Positions 1-8,500 are shown, counted from the first letter of the stretch. The stretch: 64,000 nt of DNA from Mycolicibacterium agri (GCF_002553505.1 NZ_PDCP01000015.1:1-64000); one strand, 5' to 3'. The notes: a model not told the origin generated them from the letters alone. Numbers and translations are program-made.

Positions 1-97
1 AGACAAGCCACACCCCACCCGGAGGTTCTCCTCACATCAAGCCAACACGCCTGCTACCAACGTCCTGTCCCAGTACAGCTAGCCACACCAGATCTCG

Positions 98-135
98 ACA
101 GGTACGGCCCCGATGAAAGTCGGGGCCGTACCTGT
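98..135. terminator. Perfect 16-bp hairpin at the left edge
   Basis: Arms 98-113 and 120-135 are exactly complementary around a 6-base loop (tgaaag). No clean T-run follows, which is common for mycobacterial terminators. By synteny the gene to the left should be whiB1, so this is probably its transcription stop and may also stop pdtaS transcripts arriving from the right. I recognise no gene in the rest of bases 1-195. Confidence 0.6.
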
Positions 136-195
136 GTGCAAATGCAATTTATTCAAATTGCGCAAACGCTGTCCATTTAACGTAAAAACGCTGAA

Positions 196-1689
196 CTACT
201 GAGGCAGCCGGGTGCGCCTGCCGAGCGGCACACGCAGCACCACATCGGTGCCGCCGGTGGATGAGGCGTGCATGCCCAGCGAGCCGTCCAATTCCGCCGA
301 CACCAGCGTGCGCACAATTTGCAGACCTAACCGGTCGGCTTTCTCCAAGCTGAATCCCTCGGGCAGGCCGCGCCCGTCGTCGTGAACCACGACATCGAGC
401 CACCGCGCCGAGCGCTCCGCGCGGATCGTCACGCAGCCCGTGCGCTTTGCGCCGTCGAAGGCGTGCTCGATGGCGTTCTGCACCAGTTCGGTGATCACCA
501 TGATCAGCGCGGTGGCGCGGTCGGCGTCGAGCACACCCAGATCCCCGACCCTGGTGAGCCGGATCGGCGGACTGTCAACGGCGGCAACGTCATTCATCAT
601 CGGCAGGATCCGGTCCACCACCTCGTCGAGGTTGACCTCCTCGTCCACCGACATCGACAACGCGTCGTGCACGAGCGCGATCGACGACACCCGTCGCACC
701 GACTCGATCAGGGCTTCGCGGCCCTCGGCGTTGTTGGTGCGCCGCGCCTGCAACCGCAGCAGCGACGCGACGGTCTGCAGGTTGTTCTTCACGCGGTGGT
801 GGATCTCGCGGATGGTGGCGTCCTTGGACAGCAGGGCGCGGTCGCGGCGCTTGATCTCGGTGACGTCGCGAATGAGCACCGCCGCACCGACCGACTCGCC
901 GTGCACCACCAGCGGCAGCGTGCGCAGCAGCACCGCGGCGCCGCCGGCGTCGACCTCCATCCGCATGCTGGACCCGCCGACCAGCGAGTCGCGCACGTGC
1001 TCGGCCAGTTCCTGGGCCTCGAACGGGTCGGAGATCAGCGGCCGGGTCACCGCGACCAGGTTCTGTCCCTCGAGTTCGGCGGTCAGACCCATGCGGTGGT
1101 AGGCCGACAGCGCGTTGGGGCTGGCGAACGACACGGTCCCGGCGACGTCCAACCGAATGAAGCCGTCGCCGACCCGGGGGCTCGAGCGCGAGATCGACAG
1201 GTCGCCGATGTTGGGGAAGGTGCCCTCCGACAGCATGTGCAGCAGATCGTTCGCGCAGTCGAGGTAGGCGCGCTCCAGCGGGCTGGCCTTGCGCGCGGCG
1301 AACGCGGTCTGGTGCGTGAGCACGGCGACGACACGGTTGTCGTGCCGCACCGGCACCGCCTCCATCGAGATGCCGCTGTTCGAATCTGCTTGCGGCTCAT
1401 CGCTTTCCCGGCCGATCGCCCCCGACTTGAAGGCCGCGGTGACCAACGGCATCTCCTCGGCTGCAGCCAGGGTGCCGACGGCGTCGGACAGCAGCACCGT
1501 CGGCGCGGTGTTCGGCCGGCACTGCGCCACACACACCAGGGCGTCGTCGTCGCGGCGCACCCACATCAGGTAGTCGCCGAACGACAAATCGGCCAGCAGC
1601 TGCCACTCCCCCACCACGGCGTGCAGATGGTCGACGGCGTTGCCGGGCAGCACCGTGTGCTCGGCGAGCAGGTCACCGAGGGTGGACAT
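196..1689 (-). CDS. pdtaS: Sensor histidine kinase PdtaS
   Basis: This 497-residue soluble kinase matches Rv3220c in context and layout. Residues about 1-150 form a GAF-like sensor, about 175-285 a PAS domain, and the C-terminal third a HisKA_2/HATPase pair. The HisKA_2 signature EIHHRVKNN puts the phosphorylated histidine at 297-298. ATP-lid motifs HDDGRGLP and RLGLQIV follow. No membrane segments are visible, so it should be cytosolic. In M. tuberculosis PdtaS phosphorylates PdtaR, an ANTAR antiterminator encoded elsewhere; that partner is not in this window. The ATG has a reasonable ribosome site (ctggag). The biotinyl-domain gene lies 15 bases upstream, so the two may share a transcript. 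Confidence 0.93.
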   Translation of the reverse strand: MSTLGDLLAEHTVLPGNAVDHLHAVVGEWQLLADLSFGDYLMWVRRDDDALVCVAQCRPNTAPTVLLSDAVGTLAAAEEMPLVTAAFKSGAIGRESDEPQADSNSGISMEAVPVRHDNRVVAVLTHQTAFAARKASPLERAYLDCANDLLHMLSEGTFPNIGDLSISRSSPRVGDGFIRLDVAGTVSFASPNALSAYHRMGLTAELEGQNLVAVTRPLISDPFEAQELAEHVRDSLVGGSSMRMEVDAGGAAVLLRTLPLVVHGESVGAAVLIRDVTEIKRRDRALLSKDATIREIHHRVKNNLQTVASLLRLQARRTNNAEGREALIESVRRVSSIALVHDALSMSVDEEVNLDEVVDRILPMMNDVAAVDSPPIRLTRVGDLGVLDADRATALIMVITELVQNAIEHAFDGAKRTGCVTIRAERSARWLDVVVHDDGRGLPEGFSLEKADRLGLQIVRTLVSAELDGSLGMHASSTGGTDVVLRVPLGRRTRLPQ

Positions 1690-1704
1690 CGGGATTTACT
1701 CCAG

Positions 1705-1920
1705 CTAGTCGATCACCGCGATGAGGTCGCCGGCCTGGATGACGTCGCCAACGGACACACTCACCTTGCTGACCGTGCCCGCCACCTCGGCCAGCACGGG
1801 AATCTCCATCTTCATCGACTCCAGCAGCACCAGGGTGTCACCCTCACCGATCTGATCGCCCTCGTTCACCACGACCTCGAGCACACTGGCCACGATTTCG
1901 GCGCGAACATCCTCGGCCAT
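1705..1920 (-). CDS. Biotin/lipoyl attachment domain protein (TB7.3-like)
   Basis: A 71-residue protein that is a single biotinyl/lipoyl carrier domain. The motif ESMKMEIPV holds the lysine expected to be biotinylated, and length and context match Rv3221c (TB7.3). I chose the ATG at 1920, starting MAEDVR, because an AAAGGGG ribosome site sits just before it; an in-frame ATG 24 bases upstream lacks one. No carboxylase subunit is nearby, so its partner enzyme cannot be inferred. It lies directly upstream of pdtaS on the same strand. Confidence 0.9.
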   Translation of the reverse strand: MAEDVRAEIVASVLEVVVNEGDQIGEGDTLVLLESMKMEIPVLAEVAGTVSKVSVSVGDVIQAGDLIAVID

Positions 1921-2047
1921 TTTCACCCCTTTCGGCTGCTGCATGCCGCTCTATCGAACCACAACCGGCGCGCCCGGAAGCAGTCGAGCGCGCCATGAGA
2001 CACTGGTAGCAAGTACATACGACCACTCATACGGATGGAGAAACGAT

Positions 2048-2122
2048 ATGGCCAAGCGAGGCCGTAAGAAACGCGACCGCAAACACTCCAAGGCAAATCA
2101 CGGAAAGCGCCCCAACTCCTAA
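2048..2122 (+). CDS. Ribosomal protein bL37 (24 residues)
   Basis: A 24-codon gene, MAKRGRKKRDRK then HSKANHGKRPNS, with 14 of 24 residues Lys, Arg or His. It matches, from memory, the tiny actinobacterial large-subunit protein bL37 first seen in structures of the Mycolicibacterium smegmatis 70S ribosome. ATG is preceded by a purine-rich stretch (ggatggagaaacg). The stop codon lies inside a strong terminator hairpin, so this is a compact single-gene transcript between TB7.3 and rshA. It is short enough to be missed by length-filtered gene callers. Confidence 0.85.
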   Translation: MAKRGRKKRDRKHSKANHGKRPNS

Positions 2123-2133
2123 GGGGCGCTTTC
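2103..2133 (+). terminator. Terminator of the bL37 gene
   Basis: Perfect 11-bp arms (2103-2113 and 2123-2133) around a 9-base loop. The left arm encodes the last residues of bL37 and the TAA stop is in the loop. The right arm ends in ctttc, giving a short T-rich tail. Confidence 0.75.
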
Positions 2134-2150
2134 GCCGTTGGTGCGCCGTT

Positions 2151-2453
2151 TCAGCCGCGGATGATCGTGGTGCGGCTGATCTCGATGCGCAGCCGCTCAC
2201 GAAGCCGGTCGGGGGCCCTCTCGCCGCCGCACTTGGCGGCGATCAGCCGCTTCACGCGCTCCTCGATGCCGTAGTGGCGCAGGCAGCCGGGGCACTCTTC
2301 GAGGTGCTGCTTGAGCTTGTCGCGAGTCTCCGGGGTGCACTCGCCGTCGAGCAGCGTCCACACCTCGGCGATCACCGCCGCGCACTCGGGGTGCTCGGGG
2401 TCGACCGGGCCGATCGGCGGCGTCCAGCGCTCTTCGTCTTCACGATCGGTCAT
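2151..2453 (-). CDS. rshA: Zinc-binding anti-sigma factor RshA
   Basis: A 100-residue ZAS-family anti-sigma factor. The HxxxCxxC signature reads HLEECPGC near residues 50-57, with a further Cys near residue 24 (PECAA), the usual redox-sensitive zinc site. In the family, oxidation ejects zinc and releases SigH. Its ATG overlaps the sigH stop codon as ATGA, so translation is coupled, as expected for a sigma/anti-sigma pair. The C-terminus is basic. No membrane segment is present. Confidence 0.93.
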   Translation of the reverse strand: MTDREDEERWTPPIGPVDPEHPECAAVIAEVWTLLDGECTPETRDKLKQHLEECPGCLRHYGIEERVKRLIAAKCGGERAPDRLRERLRIEISRTTIIRG

Positions 2454-3145
2454 GACGACACCTCCTCGGGGGCGTCCTGCTGTCCCCGGATGAATCCACG
2501 GTCCTCGGCAACGCCGGCGAGTAGGTCGCGCAGTTGGCGCCTGCCGCGGTGCAGCCTTGACATCACTGTCCCGATGGGCGTGTCCATGATCTCGGCGATC
2601 TCCTTGTACGGGAAACCTTCGACGTCTGCGTAGTACACCGCCATCCTGAACTCTTCCGGCAGAGCCTGCAGCGCTTCTTTGATTTCACTGTCCGGAAGCG
2701 CCTCCAGCGCCTCCACTTCAGCGGAGCGCAGTCCAGTCGAGGAGTGCTCGGCATTGGACGCCAGTTGCCAGTCGGTGATCTCCTCGGTCGGATACTCCGC
2801 AGGCTGGCGCTGCTTCTTGCGGTAGCTGTTGATGTAGGTGTTGGTCAGGATCCGGTACAGCCACGCCTTCAGGTTCGTCCCTTCCCGGAACGACCGGAAG
2901 CCGGCGTAGGCCTTGACCATGGTTTCTTGCAGCAGGTCTTCGGCGTCGGCGGGGTTGCGCGTCATCCGAAGCGCACCGCCGTAGAGCTGGTCCAGCAGCG
3001 GAATCGCGTCGCGCTCGAAGCGCGCGGTCAAATCCGCGTCGGACTCTTCGGCCCGCGCGGGCGCCGACGTCTGCGGCGCCGACGTCTCCGGCGCCGAATC
3101 GGGCTCCGGCGCGGGCGCCGAGTCGTGCCCGTCGATGTCGGTCAT
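2450..3145 (-). CDS. sigH: ECF RNA polymerase sigma factor SigH
   Basis: A 231-residue ECF sigma factor nearly identical, in the parts I remember, to M. tuberculosis SigH, the heat and oxidative stress sigma factor. Region 2 contains [14 protein letters not shown] and region 4 contains [14 protein letters not shown] and [15 protein letters not shown] placed the start at the ATG at 3145 (MTDIDGHD) by homology; an in-frame ATG 90 bases upstream gives an implausible extension. The N-terminal tail before region 2 is Pro/Ala/Ser-rich and longer than in M. tuberculosis. The family is autoregulated, but I could not find a convincing GGAA/GTT promoter pair upstream. Confidence 0.94.
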   Translation of the reverse strand: MTDIDGHDSAPAPEPDSAPETSAPQTSAPARAEESDADLTARFERDAIPLLDQLYGGALRMTRNPADAEDLLQETMVKAYAGFRSFREGTNLKAWLYRILTNTYINSYRKKQRQPAEYPTEEITDWQLASNAEHSSTGLRSAEVEALEALPDSEIKEALQALPEEFRMAVYYADVEGFPYKEIAEIMDTPIGTVMSRLHRGRRQLRDLLAGVAEDRGFIRGQQDAPEEVSS

Positions 3146-3372
3146 CGTTGGGAACACCGTCCCTTCCGTCGTGGCGCCGCCAAGCAGGTCAGGCCATTCC
3201 AACAGCCGCAGACCTTCAATGGCCAATGTTGGCACCTAGGTACCCCCTTCGTCCGATCCTAGAGGTTGAGCTCGACATCGTTTCGGCGCCGGCCGCGCGG
3301 GGCCGCCACCACCCTCCTCAACAGCACGGAAGGGCCGGGTTGTTCCCTCACGTGCCCTTATAGGCTGGTCCG

Positions 3373-3867
3373 GTGGCACGCGCAGCGACTCCCGCGATCA
3401 CGGCCCTGCTGACCGCCGAGGCCCCCCATGAGGTGCTCCGCTACCACCACGACCCGCAGAACGAGTCGTACGGCGAGGAGGCGGTCAACGAACTCGCCCG
3501 CGTCGACGGTGTCGATCCGGAGCAGGTGTTCAAGACGCTGGTCATCGCGCTGCCGAAGGGGCTGGGAGTGGCGGTGCTGCCGGTGCCTGCCCAGCTGTCG
3601 CTCAAGGCGGCCGCGGCCGCGCTCGGGGTGCCCAAGGCCACCATGGCCGACCGCGCCGCCGCCGAACGCGCCACCGGCTACGTGGTCGGCGGCATCTCGC
3701 CGTTCGGCCAGCGCAAGAAGCTGCCGACGGTCGTGGACCGCTCGGCGCTGCGGTGGGACCGGATATTGTGCAGCGCGGGCAAGCGGGGCTGGGACGTCGC
3801 GGTGCATCCGCAGGACCTGATCCGGCTCACCGACGCTGTGATCGCCGACATCCGCGCCCCCGACTGA
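3373..3867 (+). CDS. ybaK: Cys-tRNA(Pro) deacylase, YbaK/EbsC family
   Basis: A 164-residue aminoacyl-tRNA editing domain protein. Family features visible are VFKTLVIALPKG in the first half, AAAALGVPKATMAD, and GYVVGGISPFGQRKKLPTV, the conserved GGxSPxG loop. The family hydrolyses Cys mischarged on tRNA(Pro). Translation begins at GTG 3373. Full length is normal for the family, whereas I recall the M. tuberculosis locus (Rv3224A/B) being split into two fragments. The SDR gene follows 24 bases after the stop, so the two may be co-transcribed. Confidence 0.9.
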   Translation: MARAATPAITALLTAEAPHEVLRYHHDPQNESYGEEAVNELARVDGVDPEQVFKTLVIALPKGLGVAVLPVPAQLSLKAAAAALGVPKATMADRAAAERATGYVVGGISPFGQRKKLPTVVDRSALRWDRILCSAGKRGWDVAVHPQDLIRLTDAVIADIRAPD

Positions 3868-3891
3868 GGGCTGCGATCTAGGGTGACCCCC

Positions 3892-4740
3892 ATGACTCTT
3901 GCCGGCAAGACCATGTTCATCTCCGGCGCCAGCCGCGGCATCGGGCTCGCCATCGCCAAACGCGCAGCCGCCGACGGCGCCAACATCGCGCTGATCGCCA
4001 AGACCGCCGAACCGCATCCCAAGCTTCCCGGCACGGTCTACACCGCGGCCAAGGAGCTGGAGGAGGCCGGCGGCCAGGCGCTGCCGATCGTGGGCGACAT
4101 CCGCGACGGCGACTCGGTGGCCGACGCGGTGGCCAAGACCGTCGAACAGTTCGGCGGCATCGACATCTGTGTCAACAACGCCTCGGCGATCAACCTCGGC
4201 AAGATCCTCGAGGTTCCGCTCAAGCGGTTCGACCTGATGAACGACATCCAGGTCCGCGGCACCTATGCCGTGTGCCAGGCCTGCATCCCGCACATGATCG
4301 GCCGCGACAACCCGCACATTCTGACGTTGTCGCCGCCGATACGGCTGGAGCCGAAGTGGCTCAAACCGACCGCTTACATGATGGCCAAGTACGGAATGTC
4401 GTTGTGCGCTTTGTCCTTGGCCGAGGAACTGCGCGACGAGGGCATCGCGTCGAACACGTTATGGCCGCGCACGCTGGTGGCCACCGCCGCGGTGCAGAAC
4501 CTGCTCGGCGGCGACGAGGCGATGGGCCGCGCCCGCAAACCCGAGGTCTACGCCGACGCCGCATACGCGATCCTCAACAAGCCGGCTCGCGAGTACACCG
4601 GCAACGCACTGCTGTGCGAGGACGTGCTCGTCGAGAACGGCGTCACCGACCTGTCGGTGTATGACTGCGTGCCCGGCGCCGAACTCGGCGTCGACCTGTG
4701 GGTCGACTCGCCCAATCCGCCGGGATACTCGGGGCCCTAA
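3892..4740 (+). CDS. Short-chain dehydrogenase/reductase (Rv3224-like)
   Basis: A 282-residue classical SDR. The cofactor motif SGASRGIG is at the N-terminus, NNAS follows, and the catalytic set is Ser in LTLSPPI plus YMMAK as YxxxK. The sequence resembles the HSDL2-like group; the substrate is unknown. ATG 3892 was chosen because AGGG lies a few bases upstream; the GTG at 3883 is an alternative. The stop overlaps by four bases the stop of the convergent alcohol dehydrogenase gene. Confidence 0.88.
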   Translation: MTLAGKTMFISGASRGIGLAIAKRAAADGANIALIAKTAEPHPKLPGTVYTAAKELEEAGGQALPIVGDIRDGDSVADAVAKTVEQFGGIDICVNNASAINLGKILEVPLKRFDLMNDIQVRGTYAVCQACIPHMIGRDNPHILTLSPPIRLEPKWLKPTAYMMAKYGMSLCALSLAEELRDEGIASNTLWPRTLVATAAVQNLLGGDEAMGRARKPEVYADAAYAILNKPAREYTGNALLCEDVLVENGVTDLSVYDCVPGAELGVDLWVDSPNPPGYSGP

Positions 4741-5900
4741 TCGAATTCGATTAGGCCGCGGATGTTTCGACCCTCGCGCATGTCGCGGAAAGCGTCGTTG
4801 ATCTGGTCCAGTCGATAGCGGCGGGTGATCAATTCGTCGAGCTTGAGATGCCCGTTGCGGTACATCGACAGCAGCATCGGCATGCTGGCGCGCGGGTTCA
4901 TCCCGCCGTAGAGCAGTCCTTTGAGCGTCTTGCAGGACTGGATGAAATCGACGAGCAGCAGCGGCACGATGTTGACGTCGAGCTTCGGTATCGCGGTCAT
5001 CAGGCAGGTACCGCCCTTGCGGGTCAGCATCATTGCGGGTGCGAGCAATTCGGGCGGCAGCACGCTGGGGGTGAGCACGACGCGGTCGGCCATCACGCCT
5101 GCCGTGAGCTCCCGCACCAGCGGGACGGCTTCCTCCGCCGACGCGACCGTCTCTGTCGCCCCAAAGAATTTCGCTGAATCCCGTTTGAACTCAACCGGAT
5201 CCACCGCGATGACGGCTCTCGCCCCTGCGGCGCGGGCGCCCTGCACCGCGTTGATGCCGACCCCTCCTGCGCCGATGATGACCACCGTGTCGCCGGGCTC
5301 GGTGCCGACGCCGACGGTCGCCGAACCCCATCCGGTGGTCACGCCGCACGACACCAACGAGGCGGCCTCCAGCGGAACCGAGTCGTCGATCCTGATCACC
5401 GATTCCTCTGCGAGAACGGCGTATTCGGCAAACGTGCCGAGCTGCGTCATCGCGGTGAGGTCGTCGTCGCCGACGTGGCGGCGCGACGTGCCGTCGGTGA
5501 CCATCCCCTTGTCGAACATCAAGGCGCCGTTGTCGCACAGGTACGTCATGCCCGACACACACCACCGGCAGGTGCCACAGGCCGGGATGAACGACGTCGC
5601 CACCCGATCGCCCGGTCGCACCGACCGCACGCCGGGCCCGACTTCTTCGACGATGCCCGCCCCTTCGTGTCCGCCGAGCATCGGGAAGAACTCCGGAACC
5701 GCCCCACCGGTGGCAGCCACGATGCCGGCGAGCTGGTCGGACATCACGCCGTCACCGGTCGAATAGTGGTCGTCGGAATGGCAGATGCCCGCGACGGCCA
5801 TCTTCACCAGCACCTCACCTTCGCGCGGCGGGTCGAGCGTGATCTCGGTGATTTCCCAGTCACCGCCGACGCCGCGAAGCACGGCTCCCTGACACTTCAC
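4737..5900 (-). CDS. NDMA-dependent (mycofactocin-type) alcohol dehydrogenase
   Basis: A 387-residue zinc medium-chain dehydrogenase. The catalytic zinc site includes C40 and H78-E79 (GGHEGAG); the structural zinc set is C108, C111, C114 and C122; the Rossmann motif is IIGAGGVGINAV. The overall sequence (GICHSDDHYSTGD) resembles the Rxyl_3153 family, whose members keep NAD tightly bound and use N,N-dimethyl-4-nitrosoaniline or, in vivo, mycofactocin as electron acceptor. No mycofactocin biosynthesis genes are in this window. The natural substrate is probably a primary alcohol. Confidence 0.88.
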   Translation of the reverse strand: MKCQGAVLRGVGGDWEITEITLDPPREGEVLVKMAVAGICHSDDHYSTGDGVMSDQLAGIVAATGGAVPEFFPMLGGHEGAGIVEEVGPGVRSVRPGDRVATSFIPACGTCRWCVSGMTYLCDNGALMFDKGMVTDGTSRRHVGDDDLTAMTQLGTFAEYAVLAEESVIRIDDSVPLEAASLVSCGVTTGWGSATVGVGTEPGDTVVIIGAGGVGINAVQGARAAGARAVIAVDPVEFKRDSAKFFGATETVASAEEAVPLVRELTAGVMADRVVLTPSVLPPELLAPAMMLTRKGGTCLMTAIPKLDVNIVPLLLVDFIQSCKTLKGLLYGGMNPRASMPMLLSMYRNGHLKLDELITRRYRLDQINDAFRDMREGRNIRGLIEFD

Positions 5901-5978
5901 TTGCGGCCTCCCGTGGGCTCGGTGTGCAGTCGATGTGCACAGCGTCCCGCACCGACACCGCGGCCGGTGCTGATTCGC

Positions 5979-6707
5979 CTACTGGACCCGCACCGGAGGC
6001 CCGAAGCGGGCATGCACGCCCGGTGAGTACAGCGCCCGCAGCCGCGCGTTTGCCACTGCCACACCGGCGGCCTCGACCAGGCCGTCCTCCACCTCGACGA
6101 CCTCGGCGGCGCGCAGCGGCCACGGATCGTGCTCGTTGGGCACCCACCACGTGCGGCCCGCCTTGTGCGTGTGCGCACCCCAGCGCGCGGTCAGCCACGT
6201 CTCCAGGGCCGTGGGTTGCACCGGATCGCCGACGTGCACGGTCACGCGACTGCGCAGCCCCGGCCGCGGCCACCGGCGCTCGCTGTCGTAGGTGATGCGC
6301 CCGCCCGAGCGACTCACGCGCATCTGCGCCCAGCAGTACGGCACCCCCAGCGCCGCGCGGACCACCGGCACGACAGCCAGCCGCGCCGTCTCGAGCGACA
6401 GGAAGACAACGCCGTGGCGCCCGGCCGCGTCGACCGAGTACAGCCGGACATTCGTCTCGTGGAACGCGCCGAAGTACGGAAGCGCAAGCCCGCGACCCAG
6501 ATTCGTGTGCCGCATGGTGAACGGCACCAGGCCGACGTAGGTTTTTCCGTCGAAGAGGTCGGGCCGGGTGCCCACGGGGTAGAAACGCGCGACATCGGCG
6601 GGCCGGACCGGCCAGTGCAAAAACGTCACGTCGGCCCAGTACTGGTCGACCATCACCGAACCCGTGAGCGCAGGCGCATCGACCGGGAAACCCGACAGCG
6701 AGGTCAC
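5979..6707 (-). CDS. DUF2071 (YqjF-like) protein
   Basis: A 242-residue protein with the hallmarks of DUF2071: WADVTFLHWPV near the N-terminus, then FDGKTYVGLVPFTM and FHETNVRLYS. Biochemical function is unknown for the family. I set the start at GTG 6707; longer versions run into the divergent methyltransferase gene, and ATG 6653 is a shorter option. Its start codon is only 26 bases from the divergent start at 6734, so the two promoters must overlap the genes or each other. Confidence 0.8.
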   Translation of the reverse strand: MTSLSGFPVDAPALTGSVMVDQYWADVTFLHWPVRPADVARFYPVGTRPDLFDGKTYVGLVPFTMRHTNLGRGLALPYFGAFHETNVRLYSVDAAGRHGVVFLSLETARLAVVPVVRAALGVPYCWAQMRVSRSGGRITYDSERRWPRPGLRSRVTVHVGDPVQPTALETWLTARWGAHTHKAGRTWWVPNEHDPWPLRAAEVVEVEDGLVEAAGVAVANARLRALYSPGVHARFGPPVRVQ

Positions 6708-6733
6708 CCCGACATCGTGACACGCTTGAGAAG

Positions 6734-7528
6734 GTGACCATTCCCAAGTCCTCAGCCGCACTCTGGTCCGCGGGCCGCTACGACGCCATCGGCGAGCGGA
6801 TCGCGCCCATTGCCGCGGAGGTGGTCGCCGCGGCAAGCCGGCGCGGCCCGTTGCGCGACGTGATCGACCTCGCCTGCGGCACCGGCAACGCTGCTCTGGC
6901 CGCGGCGGCCGCCGGCGCCCGGGTGACCGGTGTCGACGTCACGGCCGAACTGATCGCGATCGGCGCGCAGAAAGCCGAGCGCTCCGGCCATTCGATCAGC
7001 TGGGTCACCGACGACGCCGCCGACACCGGCCTGCCCGCGGCGTCGTTCGACACCGCGGTGTCGAATATGGGCATCATCTTCGTCGACCCGGCCAAGCAGG
7101 TCGCCGAGATCGCCAGGCTGCTCAAACCCCAAGGCGTCTTGGCGTTCTCGGCGTGGGTGCTGGATCCGGGCAATCCGTTCTTCAGCCCGATCGTGGCGGT
7201 GCTCGGCGCGCCGCCACCCGCGGAGTTCACACCCGACCAATGGGGCGACACGGCCATAATCCATGACCGCCTCGCCGCCGACTTCGACGCCGTCGAGATC
7301 GAACAGCGCACGCACACATGGCGATTGGGCTCCGTCGAGGAGGCCATGCACTTCATCGCCGAAGAGTCGCCGACGCACGTGGCCACGTTCGCAAGGCTCG
7401 ACGACGCCACCCGCGAACGGCTCCTCGCGGCGTACGACGAGACGCTGCGTGCCCACCTCGACGACGCCGGCTCCGTCGCCTACGACGCGCCCTATGTCGT
7501 GGTGACGGCCCTGCGCCGCGACACCTGA
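6734..7528 (+). CDS. Class I SAM-dependent methyltransferase
   Basis: A 264-residue methyltransferase. Motif I is DLACGTGNAALAA near residue 43, followed by RVTGVDVT for the adenosine ribose and later RLLKPQGVLAFSAW. The second half (FNxxx-type substrate domain) gives no specific substrate signature that I recognise. Start GTG 6734. It faces the SRAP gene, with a repeat-rich 142-base gap between the two stops. Confidence 0.82.
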   Translation: MTIPKSSAALWSAGRYDAIGERIAPIAAEVVAAASRRGPLRDVIDLACGTGNAALAAAAAGARVTGVDVTAELIAIGAQKAERSGHSISWVTDDAADTGLPAASFDTAVSNMGIIFVDPAKQVAEIARLLKPQGVLAFSAWVLDPGNPFFSPIVAVLGAPPPAEFTPDQWGDTAIIHDRLAADFDAVEIEQRTHTWRLGSVEEAMHFIAEESPTHVATFARLDDATRERLLAAYDETLRAHLDDAGSVAYDAPYVVVTALRRDT

Positions 7529-7541
7529 GACTCAGCGCCTC

Positions 7542-7605
7542 CCGCCGAACGTGCAGAAATTGTGAAAATCGGCGCCGAAAATCGCCGAGGATTCACGTTC
7601 GGCGG
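7542..7605. repeat. Inverted repeat between convergent genes
   Basis: Twelve-base arms, ccgccgaacgtg (7542-7553) and cacgttcggcgg (7594-7605), are exactly complementary with 40 bases between. The position between convergent stops suits a two-way terminator. The motif looks like a type of dispersed intergenic repeat I have seen in Mycolicibacterium genomes, but I could not count copies. Confidence 0.55.
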
Positions 7606-7644
7606 AGCAGTTGAGGAGTAATTCGGCGGAGCAGTTGAGGAGTA
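7598..7644. repeat. Two 23-base direct repeats
   Basis: ttcggcggagcagttgagga plus gta occurs at 7598-7620 and again at 7622-7644, one base apart. The first copy shares its start with the right arm of the inverted repeat, suggesting a local 24-base duplication within the element. Confidence 0.8.
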
Positions 7645-7670
7645 GTCAGGAGCGGTAGGGCGCCGCGGAT

Positions 7671-8456
7671 TTACAGCAGCGTGGCCTGCTCCGGCTGCTG
7701 GTCGGCGGGCTCGATCAACTCCGGGCCGTTGTTGCGAATGCTGTTCACCAGCCGCGATACTTCACGGATCTCGATGCGGTCCAGGTCGCCGTGCCCGCGC
7801 AACAGGCCCTCATCGATGGGCGCGTGCGGGTCCAGCCAGCGGTCCCAGTCGGCGGCACTGATCGACAGCGGCATGCGGTCGTGGATCTCGGCGAGCGGGC
7901 CCGCCGCGTCGGTGGTGATGATGGTGCAGCTCAGCAGCGGCGCGCTGTCCTTCGGCGCGCCCTTGGGTCGCCACGTCGACCACAGCCCCGCCATGAACAG
8001 CGGCTCGCCGTCGGCGCCGTACATGTAGAACGGCGTCTTCTTGCCTTTCTCGCCGCGCCACTCGTACCAGCCGTCCATCGGGATCAGGCAGCGTTTGCCC
8101 TTCGCCGAGTTGCGGAACGCCGGCGAGCTGGTGACCTTGTCGGCGCGCGCGTTGATCAGCAGCGGGCCCTTCGTGTCGGGCGTGCCGTCCTCGGTCTCCT
8201 TGACCCACGGCGGCACCAAGCCCCATCGCATCAGCCGGATGCGGCGGGTGGCCTCGTCGTCCGGGTCGGTGTGGCGTTTGACGACGGTGCTGATGGTGGT
8301 GGTCGGGGCCACGTTGTAGTTCGGCCCGGCCACATCCTTGCGCTCCGTCTGAGTGGACGTCTGAGTGGACGTCTGAGTGGACGTCGCCTCGTCGATGGCC
8401 TGGATCTTCTGCGCCAGCAGCGCCGGGTCGGTGGTTACCGCGAATCGGCCGCACAT
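7671..8456 (-). CDS. SRAP (HMCES/YedK) abasic-site crosslinking protein
   Basis: A 261-residue SRAP protein equivalent to Rv3226c. The start MCGRF leaves Cys2 as the N-terminal nucleophile once Met is removed; this chemistry requires the ATG at 8456 rather than upstream ATGs. Other family residues are the NVAPTT motif, [18 protein letters not shown] and the late [11 protein letters not shown] segment. The family forms a thiazolidine link with abasic sites in single-stranded DNA, protecting them at forks. A threefold 12-base repeat inserts STQT units near residues 31-42. Confidence 0.92.
   Translation of the reverse strand: MCGRFAVTTDPALLAQKIQAIDEATSTQTSTQTSTQTERKDVAGPNYNVAPTTTISTVVKRHTDPDDEATRRIRLMRWGLVPPWVKETEDGTPDTKGPLLINARADKVTSSPAFRNSAKGKRCLIPMDGWYEWRGEKGKKTPFYMYGADGEPLFMAGLWSTWRPKGAPKDSAPLLSCTIITTDAAGPLAEIHDRMPLSISAADWDRWLDPHAPIDEGLLRGHGDLDRIEIREVSRLVNSIRNNGPELIEPADQQPEQATLL
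8347..8382. repeat. In-gene tandem repeat, 12 bases x 3
   Basis: The unit gtctgagtggac repeats exactly at 8347-8358, 8359-8370 and 8371-8382. In the SRAP protein it encodes a repeated Ser-Thr-Gln-Thr tract between the N-terminal strand and the NVAPTT motif. Because the unit is a multiple of three, copy-number change would keep the frame. Confidence 0.9.
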
Positions 8457-8500
8457 ATGTCCCATGGTGGCAGAGAACGCCGACAGGGCAGGATAGGGCC

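Noticed and set aside
2..82. Open frame at the left edge ending TAG
   Set aside because: The text does not match the WhiB1 C-terminus or any family I know; too short to support.
382..1998. 538-codon open frame antisense to pdtaS
   Set aside because: Shadow of the real gene's third-position GC; Arg/His-rich text with no motif, and it spans two genes on the other strand.
3146..3300. SigH-type autoregulated promoter before sigH
   Set aside because: GGAAT-like boxes are present on the minus strand but none has a GTT at the right spacing.
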